Positions 8,665-17,498 of a stretch of DNA of 64,000 nt are shown piece by piece. The translations under genes and the position numbers were made by a program. This stretch comes from Paraburkholderia caffeinilytica (GTDB lineage: Bacteria > Pseudomonadota > Gammaproteobacteria > Burkholderiales > Burkholderiaceae): positions 558,001 to 622,000 of the forward strand of contig NZ_CP031467.1 of assembly GCF_003368325.1 (NCBI RefSeq). Direction: 5' to 3'. Under the pieces are notes generated by a model. That model searched no databases and was not told the DNA's origin. It saw only the letters and a program-made list of their open reading frames with translations. Within the stretch, counting starts at the first letter, position 1; every line of letters begins with the position of its first letter.

Positions 8665-9957
8665 TCAACTCAACCGGATCTTCGGCTGGACCAGTCCGTT
8701 GATCTGCTCGGCGGTCCACAGCAGCCCCGCTCTGCCGAAACCGTGAAGCGCCTGCTGATGACGTCGATAAAGCATGGCGTGGCTCAGTTGCGCGAAGCGC
8801 CCGCGAATGAAGCCGCCCGGGAAGAAGCCAAACCGTCCGAGTGTGCCGAATGCGCCGTAGTCGCTCAACGACACGAGCGAGCCGAAGTCCCGAAACGCGA
8901 ACTCCGGCATCGGCACGCCGGCGAGCCATCCAGGCAGGTGACGGGCCAGATGCTCCGCCTGCTGCGTGGCCACTTGCGCGGTGGGCGGCAACGGCCTCTC
9001 ATTGTTCGCGGGCGTCAAGCTCGCGCAATCGCCGAGCGCGAACACCCGGTCGTCGCGGGTCGACTGAAGCGTCGCGTCGATCACGATCTGATTCGCGCGA
9101 TTGGTTTCCAGCCCGGCCAGCTCGCTCATGAAGTCCGGCGCCTTGACGCCCGCGGCCCACACCATCAGATCCGCCTTCACCAGGCGGTCGTCGCCGTGCC
9201 GGAATCCGTCCTCCTGCGCCGCCGTGACGCGCGCCGAGGTCAGCACGCGAAAGCCGATGTGCTCGAGCTGTTGCTGGGTCGATGCGGAGATCGCCGGCGG
9301 AAACGAGGCGAGCACGCGCGGGCCGCTTTCCAGCAGCGTGAGACTCAGCCGGCTGCGCAGTGTCGGATCGCCGTAGCCTTGCGCAATTTCGAGCACCCGG
9401 CTCAACTCGGCGGCAAGCTCGACGCCGGTAGCGCCGGCGCCGACAATCGCGACGCGCAGCCTTTCGTCCCGCACCACCGCGCGCAGCATACGCGCGCGCA
9501 ACACGCCGTTGAAGGCTTCGGCCTGCTGCTGGCTGTCGATGAAATGACAGTGCTGCCTGACGCCGGGGACACCGAAGTCGTTTGCCCGGCTGCCCACCGA
9601 CAGCACCAGTACGTCGTACGGAACCGCTCGTGCCTCCAGCACCAGTTCGCCTTCGGGCGTCCTGACTTCATTGAGCAGGACTTCCTTGCGCTGCCGGTCC
9701 AGTCCGCACATCTCGCCTGGCTGCCAGGCAAAGCGGTGCGCGCTTGCATGCGCGAGGTAGCTCACCTGCTGTTGCTTCACGTCGCGCGTGCCGGCCGCGA
9801 TGGTATGCAGCATCGGCTTCCAGATGTGCGTGGGGCTGCTGTCGATCAGCGTCACTGACGCCTCGTGCGAATGCGTAAAATGGTTGCCCAGCCGCGTGGC
9901 GAGCAGAATGCCGGCGATTCCGCCGCCGACGATGACAATGCGTGTTGCGTTGGACAT
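8665..9957 (-). CDS. ndh: Type II NADH dehydrogenase (NDH-2)
   Basis: A 430-residue membrane-associated flavoprotein that oxidises NADH and reduces quinone without pumping protons. The N-terminal FAD dinucleotide-binding motif is IVIVGGGIAGILLATRL, the NADH-binding motif is VAIVGAGATGVELAAEL in mid-protein, and the second FAD contact is DRVFALGDCASL. The C-terminal region is amphipathic and hydrophobic, as usual in NDH-2. ATG 9957 is chosen because the FAD motif must lie within the first ten residues; the longer frame adds an unrelated Arg-rich leader. It follows the efflux permease gene by 83 bases on the same strand and may be read through from that operon. Confidence 0.93.
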   Translation of the reverse strand: MSNATRIVIVGGGIAGILLATRLGNHFTHSHEASVTLIDSSPTHIWKPMLHTIAAGTRDVKQQQVSYLAHASAHRFAWQPGEMCGLDRQRKEVLLNEVRTPEGELVLEARAVPYDVLVLSVGSRANDFGVPGVRQHCHFIDSQQQAEAFNGVLRARMLRAVVRDERLRVAIVGAGATGVELAAELSRVLEIAQGYGDPTLRSRLSLTLLESGPRVLASFPPAISASTQQQLEHIGFRVLTSARVTAAQEDGFRHGDDRLVKADLMVWAAGVKAPDFMSELAGLETNRANQIVIDATLQSTRDDRVFALGDCASLTPANNERPLPPTAQVATQQAEHLARHLPGWLAGVPMPEFAFRDFGSLVSLSDYGAFGTLGRFGFFPGGFIRGRFAQLSHAMLYRRHQQALHGFGRAGLLWTAEQINGLVQPKIRLS

Positions 9958-10040
9958 AACTGTTCCGTGTTGATGACGGTTCGCGAATTCCGCGCGAGGA
10001 CGAAAGACGCATGGCGCTTGAGTGCGCATTCGGTGCACCT

Positions 10041-11582
10041 TCAGTGCGCCTGCGACGTGTCCGCGACCCGCGTCGGTTTCGGCGCCAGCCAGACCGCGAG
10101 CGCGGCGAAAATGAAACAGGCGGCTGCAATCGTGAAGAGCTGATTGGTCGCGAGCATCACCGCCTGCGACTGCACCACGTCGCTGATCTGCGCCTGCGCC
10201 TGACTCGCGCTCCAGCCGGAATGGGTCAGCATGGTCGAGAAGTGGCCGGCCTGATCGACGAGTCCCGACAATTCCGCCCGGTCATATTTGGTCCGGTCTT
10301 CCCAACTCGTATTGACCAGCGACGTCGCAATCGCACCGCCGAAGGTCCGGCAGAAATTCATGAGTCCCGCCGCCGATGCGGTTTCAGGTTCCTCGACGCT
10401 GCTCAGCGCGAGACCCGTGAGCGGCACGAAGAAGAACGGCAAGCCGATGCCTTGCAGCAGCAGCGGCAACGCCACCTGCCAGAACGTCATGTCGGTATTC
10501 GCATGCGTGCGCAACAGCGTGATCGCGCCGAGCCACATCACGCCGGCGAACACCAGCCAGCGGCCGTCGAATCGGGACGACAGGTTGGCCGCGAGCGGTG
10601 CCGAGAGCACGGCGAGGATGCCGGTCATCGCCGTGGCGCACCCCGCCCACGTCGCCGTGTAGCCCATGTAGCTCTGCAGCCACAACGGCGTCAGCACGGT
10701 GGCGCCGAAAAACGCGCCGAATGCCAGCGTGATCGTGACGACGCTCGCGCTAAAGCCGCGATGACGGAACACCCGCAGATCGACGACGGGATGACGGTCC
10801 GTCAGTTCCCAGATCAGGAACGACGCAAAGCCGATCGCCGCGATGATCGCGAGTACGCGGATTTCCGTCGATGCGAACCAGTCGTTGTCCTTGCCTTCGT
10901 CGAGCAGAATTTGCAGCGCTCCGACCCACACCACCAGCAGCGCGAGACCCACGGCGTCGATTGGAACGCGCATCAGGCTCGTCTCGTAGCGCTTCAGCAG
11001 TCGCCATCCGAGATACCCGCAGATCAGCGCGACGGGAACGTTGATATAGAAGATGTACGCCCAGTGCATGCGGTCGCAGATCATGCCGCCCAGGATCGGC
11101 CCCATCACCGGCGCGACCAAAGTCGTCATGCTCCACAAGCCGATCGCCGCAGCCGCTTTCTCCTTCGGGAAAATGCGCAGCAGCAGCGTTTGCGACAGCG
11201 GCATCAGCGGCCCGCCGGCGAGTCCCTGAAACACGCGGAACAGCACCAGCATGCCGAGCGACGTCGCCATGCCGCACAGCGCCGAACACAGGCCGAACAT
11301 GATCAGCGACGTGATGAACACGCGCACCGTGCCGAAGCGGCTTGCCAGCCAGCCGGTCAACGGCACGGTGATCGCCTCGGCCACTGCGTACGACGTAATG
11401 ACGTAGGTGCCCTGGCTCGACGACGCGCCCAGTGCCCCGGAGATGGTCGGCACCGACACGTTCGCGATCGTCGTGTCCAGCACCGCGACAAAGTTGGCCG
11501 CAGCCAGCAGCAGCGCCGCGCCGATCAGCATGCCGCCGCTGAGCGGCGGCAGCGGGATATCCCGCGTTTGACTGGAAGACAT
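10041..11582 (-). CDS. DHA2-family MFS multidrug efflux permease (EmrB type)
   Basis: 513 residues with about 14 predicted membrane segments. It has the DHA2 family motif AVLDTTIANVSVPTISGALG in TM1 and the motif C region PMSQT-like GGPLMPLSQTLLLRIFP, followed by VMGPILGGMICD. It should export toxic compounds using the proton gradient. It sits 13 bases downstream of the membrane-fusion protein and is part of the OMF-MFP-MFS operon. ATG 11582 places TM1 correctly; the longer frame runs back into the upstream gene. Confidence 0.94.
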   Translation of the reverse strand: MSSSQTRDIPLPPLSGGMLIGAALLLAAANFVAVLDTTIANVSVPTISGALGASSSQGTYVITSYAVAEAITVPLTGWLASRFGTVRVFITSLIMFGLCSALCGMATSLGMLVLFRVFQGLAGGPLMPLSQTLLLRIFPKEKAAAAIGLWSMTTLVAPVMGPILGGMICDRMHWAYIFYINVPVALICGYLGWRLLKRYETSLMRVPIDAVGLALLVVWVGALQILLDEGKDNDWFASTEIRVLAIIAAIGFASFLIWELTDRHPVVDLRVFRHRGFSASVVTITLAFGAFFGATVLTPLWLQSYMGYTATWAGCATAMTGILAVLSAPLAANLSSRFDGRWLVFAGVMWLGAITLLRTHANTDMTFWQVALPLLLQGIGLPFFFVPLTGLALSSVEEPETASAAGLMNFCRTFGGAIATSLVNTSWEDRTKYDRAELSGLVDQAGHFSTMLTHSGWSASQAQAQISDVVQSQAVMLATNQLFTIAAACFIFAALAVWLAPKPTRVADTSQAH

Positions 11583-11595
11583 GGTCGGCGCGGCC

Positions 11596-12813
11596 TCAGC
11601 TTGCGGGCGTGGCGTCGCCGCCGTTGCGCGTATCCACGGTCGCTTCCATCGACAGACCGACACCCAGCGGATGCGCGCGAAGATCGGCCGCGTCGATGGC
11701 GACCCGCACCGGCAGGCGCTGGACCACCTTGATCCAGTTGCCGGTGGCGTTCTGCGCGGGAATCATCGCGAACGCCGAGCCCGCGCCGCCCGCCAGTCCC
11801 GCGACCTTGCCGTGATAGACGACCTTGCCGCCGTACAGATCGGACGTCAGCTCGACCGGCTGACCGATCCGCACGTTGTCGAGCTGAACTTCCTTGAAAT
11901 TCGCATCGACGTGCAGCGAATCCACCGGCACGACAGACAGCAGCGACGCGCCCGGCTCGACCCGCTGGCCCACCTGCACCTGGCGGCGCGCGACGACGCC
12001 GTCGACAGGCGCACGCAACACCGTGCGCTCCAGATCGACGCGCGCCTGATCCCGCTTGGCGCGCGCGAGCAGCACTTCAGGATTGGTGTCGACGGTGGTA
12101 TCGACGAAGAGCACCTTGTTGGCGTCCTGTGAACCGACCGCCGCCGCACGGCTCGCCTGCGCCTGCAATGCGGCGGCACGGGCCGCCGTCAGCGCCGCCT
12201 CGGCGCTCGCGAACGAGGTCTGCGCGTTGCTGAGTTCCTCGCCCGAAACCGAGCCGGAATGCGCGAGCGCTTCGCGGCGCTTCAGGTCGATCGCCGCACG
12301 GTCGAAGTCGGCCTTGGCCGACGCGATCTGCGCATTCGTGCGCGCTTCGTCGGCCGCGCGCGCGTCCACCTGGGCGGCGAGGCCGGCGTCGGTCGCGAGG
12401 TAGCCGCGCACTCTGCGCTCGGCGCGTCCGACTTCGGCTTCAGCCTGCTCGAGCGCGAGCTTCGCATCGGTGTCGTCGATCACGACGAGCACGTCGCCCT
12501 TGCGGACATGCTGCGTATCGACCGCGGCGACGCGCTGCACGATGCCGCTCACCGACGGCGTGATCGACGCGATTTCGGCCGCGGTGTAAGCGTTGTCGGT
12601 CGACACATAACGCGAGCCGATGAAGTACCAGTAGCCGCCGTAAGCGAGGCTGGCGAGGACGATGACCGCGCCTAGCAAGCCGAACAGTTTCTGGCGGCGG
12701 GCGGAGGAAGCGGCGGGCGCGGCGGCCGTCGCCGTCTTGTCGCCGGCATAGGCGGAATGGTCGGCGGCCGGCACGGACGGCGCGTCGGCTACGGGGGAAT
12801 GGCTTTGAGACAT
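11596..12813 (-). CDS. HlyD/EmrA-type membrane fusion protein of efflux pump
   Basis: 405 residues. A cytoplasmic Ala-rich start is followed by one membrane anchor (about residues 43-65), the biotinyl-lipoyl half-motif with TPSVSGIVQRVAAVD and VRKGDVLVVIDDTD, a long coiled-coil hairpin (about 115-230) and a beta-barrel domain with VLRAPVDGVVARRQVQVGQ. It bridges the inner-membrane permease and the outer-membrane channel. ATG 12813 has AAGGA upstream and is 16 bases past the OMF stop. Confidence 0.94.
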   Translation of the reverse strand: MSQSHSPVADAPSVPAADHSAYAGDKTATAAAPAASSARRQKLFGLLGAVIVLASLAYGGYWYFIGSRYVSTDNAYTAAEIASITPSVSGIVQRVAAVDTQHVRKGDVLVVIDDTDAKLALEQAEAEVGRAERRVRGYLATDAGLAAQVDARAADEARTNAQIASAKADFDRAAIDLKRREALAHSGSVSGEELSNAQTSFASAEAALTAARAAALQAQASRAAAVGSQDANKVLFVDTTVDTNPEVLLARAKRDQARVDLERTVLRAPVDGVVARRQVQVGQRVEPGASLLSVVPVDSLHVDANFKEVQLDNVRIGQPVELTSDLYGGKVVYHGKVAGLAGGAGSAFAMIPAQNATGNWIKVVQRLPVRVAIDAADLRAHPLGVGLSMEATVDTRNGGDATPAS

Positions 12814-12829
12814 GTTCTGGTCCTTGGGA

Positions 12830-14410
12830 TCAGCTTTGATTTTTCGGGTTAGCTTGTGGGCTCGCTTCCGGGTTCGCTTCGGAGTTCGCTCCCAGATTCG
12901 CTTCGGACTTCGTACTACCGGCGGCGGGCAGCGCGGCGGCCGACGTATTGGCCGAGCCGGCCGCGTTGGCCGCGTTGGCCGCGTTGGCCTGATAACCGCC
13001 ACCGAGCGCGCGCACGAGCGAGACGTCCAGCGTGAAGGTGCGCGAGCGCATGTCGGCGAGCTGGCGCTGCGCGCTGACCAGCGTGTCGGCGGCGCTCAGT
13101 ACGTCGAGATAGCCGGACAGACCGCCCTGATAGCGCTCGAGCGCGACCCGGTGCGACTGCGCGGCCGCGTCGTAAGACGCCTGCGTCGCCTGCAACCGGT
13201 CGGTGAGCGCGCGTTTGCTGACGGCGACGTCGGCCACGTCGCGCAGCGCCCTGGTCAGCGTTTCGTCGTAGTTGGCGACGGCTTCGTCGTAAGTCGCGCG
13301 CGCGCCGCGCAACTGGCCGCGCAACCGGCCGCCGTTGAAGATCGGCAGCGTGACGGCCGGGCCGACATTCCCGACCGCCGAACCCGCGCGCGTCAGCATG
13401 TTCAATCCGAGCGACTGGAAGCCAATCATCGCCGAGAGATTCACGTTCGGATAGAAACCGGCCTTGGCGACGTCAATCCGCTTGCTCGCCGCCTCCGCGC
13501 GCAAGCGTGCAATGACGACGTCGGGGCGGCGGCCCAACAAACCAAGCGCCAGGTCGGCGGGCATCGCGACTGGCTGCGTCAGATCCACGGCCGGACGGCC
13601 GATGCCTAGGCCGCGATCGGGACCGTCGCCCATCAGCGCGGCAATCCGGTTGCGGGTGAGCGCAATCGCTTCGTCGAGTTCGAACAGGTCGGCGCGCGCG
13701 CTTTGCTGCCTAGATTCCGCCTGCTTGACGCCGGCTTGCGTCTCCAGTCCGTTAGCGAAACGTTCGGCGAACAGTTGCGCTGACTGGGTGCGGATCTTGA
13801 CCGCGGCTTCGGCGCTGTCGCGTTCGGCGAACTGGCGCGCGAGATCCGCATACGCGTCGGCAATCGACGCCGCCAGCACCATGCGGGCCTGGGCGGCATC
13901 GGCGCGCGCCGCGTCGAGTTCCGACGTGGCAGCGGCGAGCGACGCGCGGTTCTTGCCCCAGAAGTCGATCTCGTAGCTGAAATTGAGTTCGGCGGTGCCG
14001 TACGGACGCCAGCCGCGCGGCACGAAAGCGGGCGGCACGCCGTTGTTATAACTCTGCTTCTGCTTTTCGACTGAACCTTGGGCGCTGACTTCAGGCAGCA
14101 GCGCGGCGCCCGCTTCCTGTGCCGAGGCTTCCGCATTGTGCAGACGCGCTTGCGCGGTCGCCAATGTCGGCTCGCCCTTTAACGCTTCCGCGATCAGCGC
14201 GCTCAACTGCGGATCGTTGTAGCGCAGCCACCACTGTTCCGTGGGCCAGGTGGACTGCGCGTCCGTGCCCGTGCCGAAACTGTGCGCGGTCTCGTAGCTG
14301 CTCACATCCTTCGGCGACGGTTTTTGCGGCATGTCAGGCAATTGCGCGCATGCGCTCGCCAGCACGGTGATGGCAAGCCCGACGGCAAACCTCATGCCCG
14401 GCTTCGTCAT
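12830..14410 (-). CDS. Outer-membrane efflux lipoprotein (NodT/OprM-type RND-MFS OMF)
   Basis: 526 residues from ATG 14410. The signal peptide ends in lipobox LASAC (Cys at about 21), so the channel is probably lipid-anchored. Two OEP repeats follow, with SYEIDFWGKNRASLAAA and ALGLLGRRPDVVIARLRAE. A longer start at 14443 (MVIGERVRP) is possible, but the lipoprotein signal fits 14410. The last about 50 residues (after ALGGGYQ) are a low-complexity Asn/Ala then Glu/Ala/Asn/Pro tail, NAANAANAAG then SEANLGANSEANPEASPQAN, encoded by short direct DNA repeats; family members normally end near the start of this tail. It is the first gene of the efflux operon. Confidence 0.92.
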   Translation of the reverse strand: MTKPGMRFAVGLAITVLASACAQLPDMPQKPSPKDVSSYETAHSFGTGTDAQSTWPTEQWWLRYNDPQLSALIAEALKGEPTLATAQARLHNAEASAQEAGAALLPEVSAQGSVEKQKQSYNNGVPPAFVPRGWRPYGTAELNFSYEIDFWGKNRASLAAATSELDAARADAAQARMVLAASIADAYADLARQFAERDSAEAAVKIRTQSAQLFAERFANGLETQAGVKQAESRQQSARADLFELDEAIALTRNRIAALMGDGPDRGLGIGRPAVDLTQPVAMPADLALGLLGRRPDVVIARLRAEAASKRIDVAKAGFYPNVNLSAMIGFQSLGLNMLTRAGSAVGNVGPAVTLPIFNGGRLRGQLRGARATYDEAVANYDETLTRALRDVADVAVSKRALTDRLQATQASYDAAAQSHRVALERYQGGLSGYLDVLSAADTLVSAQRQLADMRSRTFTLDVSLVRALGGGYQANAANAANAAGSANTSAAALPAAGSTKSEANLGANSEANPEASPQANPKNQS

Positions 14411-14487
14411 TCGTACGGGACGCACCCGCTCCCCGATTACCATGGTTTCTTTCACGATGTCAGTATTCGCTCTTAACAATACCGTTG

Positions 14488-14517
14488 AGTTTAGTTATGT
14501 GAATGTCGGTGTGTCAA
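14488..14517 (-). promoter_or_regulatory. Predicted sigma-70 promoter of the efflux operon
   Basis: On the minus strand a consensus -35 TTGACA (14512-14517) lies 18 bases upstream of TAAACT (14488-14493). Transcription would start near 14480 and read into the OMF gene at 14410. The -35 lies within a wider inverted repeat TTATGT/ACATAA (14495-14500 and 14517-14522), which may be a second regulator site. Confidence 0.55.
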
Positions 14518-14584
14518 CATAAATAAACTCGCGGGTTCAGTTTTGATGGCAGGGTTTGGTGACAGGTTTTGGTAACATCACGCA

Positions 14585-14609
14585 CGGACAGGTTTCATGA
14601 ACCTGTCCG
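14585..14609. promoter_or_regulatory. Palindromic operator candidate for the TetR regulator
   Basis: A perfect inverted repeat CGGACAGGTT (14585-14594), spacer TCATG, AACCTGTCCG (14600-14609), placed 25 bases before the TetR start codon and in the shared intergenic region with the efflux operon. A further half-site GACAGGTT occurs at 14561-14568. TetR-family regulators commonly bind such palindromes next to their own gene, so this is the obvious operator for autoregulation and pump repression. Binding itself is inferred. Confidence 0.65.
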
Positions 14610-14633
14610 GAAAAGCACAGGGAAGCCTCGGGA

Positions 14634-15251
14634 ATGAGAAAGAAAACGGAAGAGAAGCGGCAGGCGATCGTCGACGCCGCATTTGAAGTCTTCAGTGAGG
14701 TCGGCTTCGAGCAGGCGTCGATGTCCGAGATCGCAGCGCAGGCCGGCGCGTCCAAAGCAACGCTATATGGCTACTTCAAGTCGAAAGAAGAGATGTTCTT
14801 CGAAGTGATGATCGAGTCCGCCGCGCAGGAAGTGATAGAGGCGTTTGCGCTGCTCAAGACATCGGTGCCGATCCGCGAGGCGCTGACAGGTTTCGGCAAG
14901 CACTATCTGACCGCCATTCTCAAGCCGCAATTGCTTGCGGTGCGCCGCTTAACCATTCACGAAGGCGGCCGCTCGCATGTGGGTGCGTTGTTTTACGAAC
15001 GCGGACCGAAAATCGGCTGGCAGATGGTGATGAACTTTCTGCAGCAGTCAAGCGAGGCGGGCCAGTTGTGCAAGTGCAATGTCACCGTCGCGACAGCGCA
15101 CCTTCAAGCGCTATATGAAGCGGAGCTGGTTGAGTTATGTCTACTGGGCGTGCCGGCGAACGTCTCGGCGCGCAACATTACGCAAGTGGTGAACCGGGCC
15201 GTGGACGTTTTCATGGCGGCCTATGGCGGCGACTCCGATAAAAGCCGCTAG
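14634..15251 (+). CDS. TetR/AcrR-family transcriptional regulator
   Basis: 205 residues. An N-terminal TetR HTH (RQAIVDAAFEVFSEVGFE then SMSEIAAQAGASKATLYGYF, residues 9-48) is followed by an AcrR-type C-terminal ligand domain with IREALTGFGKHYLTAIL and QLLAVRRLTIHEGGR. It is divergent from the tripartite efflux operon with 223 bases between, so by family precedent it is the pump's local repressor. A palindromic operator lies directly upstream. Confidence 0.93.
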   Translation: MRKKTEEKRQAIVDAAFEVFSEVGFEQASMSEIAAQAGASKATLYGYFKSKEEMFFEVMIESAAQEVIEAFALLKTSVPIREALTGFGKHYLTAILKPQLLAVRRLTIHEGGRSHVGALFYERGPKIGWQMVMNFLQQSSEAGQLCKCNVTVATAHLQALYEAELVELCLLGVPANVSARNITQVVNRAVDVFMAAYGGDSDKSR

Positions 15252-15950
15252 ACCGGGACGCACGTGCTGATCATGACTGGGAGCGGCATCATCCTGATGA
15301 AATCTTCCTGCCGTTCGGCAGGTCGTGGCGGCGATGCCACCGGCATAGCGCCGGCGCGAGGGTCTTCATCTTCGCCAGGCTGCTCGTCGCCATCGCCAAC
15401 CTCCGAGGCGGCGTAAGCCCTGCCCGCTATAAACTCACCAGCAAAACCGCCGACTCTGCGGCCACCGTTCTGATACTTCATCAAGGACGTGCAGGACGAC
15501 AAACGCGTGCTTTCCTCGCTTGGGTAACGCGTCTCATATTCGCATCGAACTTGAAGCGTCAGGTAGACTGCGTGAATTTCATAGCTGGTCAACGCTGGGG
15601 GCAATCTAACTAGATTTAGTTTATATCTATAGGGTTACTAACTTTTCGCGTCACGGGCCTGGCGAAGCATGCACGATAGCGAGAACCGTGCGTGTTCGGC
15701 ACAGAGGCTTAACCAGGATCAACCAGGATCAACGCGCCAAAGGATAGCTCAACGGCGGCTGGATGAGGTCTAGCAGCATTGACAAGCAGAGGCGACCAAG
15801 TATCGCGGGGACAACCCAACTCGAAGAAACGCCCGGATGTACCGCGAACGTTCACGGGAATCCGATACTAATTTGATGGTCGCTGCGTAGGTCGCAGATA
15901 AACAAAAACCCCGCAGAGCCTAGACTCTGCGGGGTTCTCTCTACCACTTC
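15252..15950. other. Gene-poor region between tetR and tRNA-Ser
   Basis: About 700 bases with no gene I can support. A minus-strand open frame of 118 codons (15248-15604) has no recognisable domain and no clear ribosome site; I do not call it. A tandem direct repeat AACCAGGATC x2 lies at 15711-15730. An AT-rich block (15608-15650) interrupts the otherwise GC-rich sequence. The right end carries the tRNA terminator. No integrase, transposase or att-like copy of the tRNA 3' end is visible. Confidence 0.5.
15907..15936 (-). terminator. Intrinsic terminator of tRNA-Ser
   Basis: Perfect 12-base stem AACCCCGCAGAG (15907-15918) / CTCTGCGGGGTT (15925-15936) with a 6-base loop. On the minus strand the stem is followed by a T-rich run (TTTTTGTTT). 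It lies 14 bases past the CCA end of the tRNA. Confidence 0.85.
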
Positions 15951-16044
15951 TGGCGGAGACGGAGGGATTCGAACCCTCGATCCAGGTTTTGGCCCAGATG
16001 CTCCCTTAGCAGGGGAGTGCCTTCGACCTCTCGGCCACGTCTCC
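15951..16044 (-). tRNA. tRNA-Ser (anticodon GCT)
   Basis: Read on the minus strand, 94 bases from GGAGACG to the encoded CCA. Acceptor arms GGAGACG/CGTCTCC pair fully. The anticodon arm is CTCCC-CTGCTAA-GGGAG, giving GCT. There is a long class II variable arm (CATCTGGGCCAAAACCTGGATC) typical of tRNA-Ser, and the T arm is GAGGG-TTCGAAT-CCCTC. It decodes AGC/AGU. It has its own promoter and terminator. Confidence 0.97.
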
Positions 16045-16086
16045 CAAACTTTCGGTTGCGCAGGGAGTCAGCGCAACGAAGCCAAG

Positions 16087-16115
16087 ATAATAGCGGGCTG
16101 AACCGCGAAGGTCAA
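16087..16115 (-). promoter_or_regulatory. Promoter of tRNA-Ser
   Basis: On the minus strand, -35 TTGACC (16110-16115) and -10 TATTAT (16087-16092) with exactly 17 bases between, ending about 40 bases before the mature tRNA 5' end. This is a near-consensus sigma-70 promoter. Confidence 0.75.
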
Positions 16116-16247
16116 TGTCTACCGCACATTTTTTGTGCCAGTTTTATCAACGACGACGCAATTTATTCACATTGTCCGGCCATACAATCACGCATTCACC
16201 GATGAGGCGCTCTTGTACGCCCCACCCGGTGCAGCCAGGTCCAGATT

Positions 16248-17498
16248 TTAGGCCTGGTCCAGTTCGAACGCCTTATGCAGCGCGCGCACGGCGAGCTCCA
16301 TGTACTTCTCGTCGATCAGCACCGAAATCTTGATTTCGGAGGTCGAGATCATCTGGATATTGATGCCCTCTTCCGACAGCGTGCGGAACATCGTGCTCGC
16401 GATACCCACATGCGAACGCATGCCGACGCCGACCACCGAGACCTTCGACACCTTCGGATCGCCCAGCACCTGCTCGGCTTGCACGTGACCCTTCACCTGG
16501 CCGGTGAGGATGTCCATGGCGCGCTGATAGTCACCGCGGCCGACCGTGAACGTGAAGTCCGTTTTACCTTCGACGCTCTGATTCTGAATGATCATGTCGA
16601 CGTCGATATTCGCGTCCGCCACCGGGCCGAGAATCTGATACGCGATGCCCGGCTTGTCGGGCACACCCATCACGGCGATGCGAGCTTCGTCGCGCTGGAA
16701 CGCGATGCCCGAGATGACTGCTTTTTCCATGGTCTCGTCTTCTTCAAAAGTAATCAGGGTGCCCGACTTCATTTCAGCGTCGAGCGGGATCAGCGGATCG
16801 GTCAGGCTCGACAGCACGCGCGTCTTCACCTGATATTTGCCGGCGAATTCCACCGAGCGGATCTGCAGCACCTTGGAACCCAGGCTTGCCATTTCCAGCA
16901 TTTCTTCAAACGTCACGCGATCGAGGCGGCGCGCTTCTTCCACCACGCGCGGGTCGGTCGTGTAGACGCCGTCGACGTCCGTGTAAATCAGGCACTCGTC
17001 GGCCTTCAAGGCGGCAGCGACAGCAACCGCGGATGTATCCGAACCGCCACGGCCGAGCGTGGTGATATGGCCTTCAGGATCGATGCCCTGGAAGCCCGTG
17101 ATCACCACCACTTTGCCTGCGTCGAGATCGCTCAGCACGCGCTCGCCGTCGATTTCGCTAATGCGTGCTTTCGTGAACGCGCTATCCGTTTTGACCGGCA
17201 CTTGCCAGCCGGCATAGCTGACCGCTTCGACGCCGGCTTCCTGCAGCGCGATGGCGAGCAAACCCGAGCTGACCTGCTCGCCGGTGGCGGCAATCATGTC
17301 GAGTTCGCGCGGACTCGGCTGGCTCGTGATTTCTTTCGCGAGACCGAGCAGGCGGTTGGTTTCGCCGGACATCGCCGACGGCACGACGACCATCTTGTGG
17401 CCGGCCTTGTGCCATTTCGCGACGCGCTTGGCGACGTTCTTGATGCGCTCGACCGAGCCCATCGAGGTGCCGCCGTATTTATGTACGATGAGTGCCAT
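16248..17498 (-). CDS. lysC: Aspartate kinase
   Basis: A 416-residue cytoplasmic enzyme making 4-phospho-L-aspartate, the first step toward Lys, Thr, Met and diaminopimelate. The kinase domain has KYGGTSMGSVERI at residues 6-18, the segment TGFQGIDPEGHITTLGRGGSD and the DPRVVEEARRLD region. Two ACT regulatory domains follow (MGVPDKPGIAYQILGP and VGVGMRSHVGIASTMF), so feedback control by lysine and/or threonine is expected. ATG 17498 matches the conserved N-terminus MALIVHKYGG; the longer frame reads through the promoter region. Confidence 0.96.
   Translation of the reverse strand: MALIVHKYGGTSMGSVERIKNVAKRVAKWHKAGHKMVVVPSAMSGETNRLLGLAKEITSQPSPRELDMIAATGEQVSSGLLAIALQEAGVEAVSYAGWQVPVKTDSAFTKARISEIDGERVLSDLDAGKVVVITGFQGIDPEGHITTLGRGGSDTSAVAVAAALKADECLIYTDVDGVYTTDPRVVEEARRLDRVTFEEMLEMASLGSKVLQIRSVEFAGKYQVKTRVLSSLTDPLIPLDAEMKSGTLITFEEDETMEKAVISGIAFQRDEARIAVMGVPDKPGIAYQILGPVADANIDVDMIIQNQSVEGKTDFTFTVGRGDYQRAMDILTGQVKGHVQAEQVLGDPKVSKVSVVGVGMRSHVGIASTMFRTLSEEGINIQMISTSEIKISVLIDEKYMELAVRALHKAFELDQA

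Noticed and set aside
10011..11732. 573-codon plus-strand open frame
   Set aside because: Antisense shadow of the MFS permease; Arg/His/Gln-rich composition with no domain.
15248..15604. 118-codon minus-strand open frame next to tetR
   Set aside because: No recognisable domain, no convincing ribosome site; kept only as a note in the gene-poor region.
15951..16044. tRNA-Ser as a phage attachment site
   Set aside because: No integrase gene and no second copy of the tRNA 3' end seen in the window.
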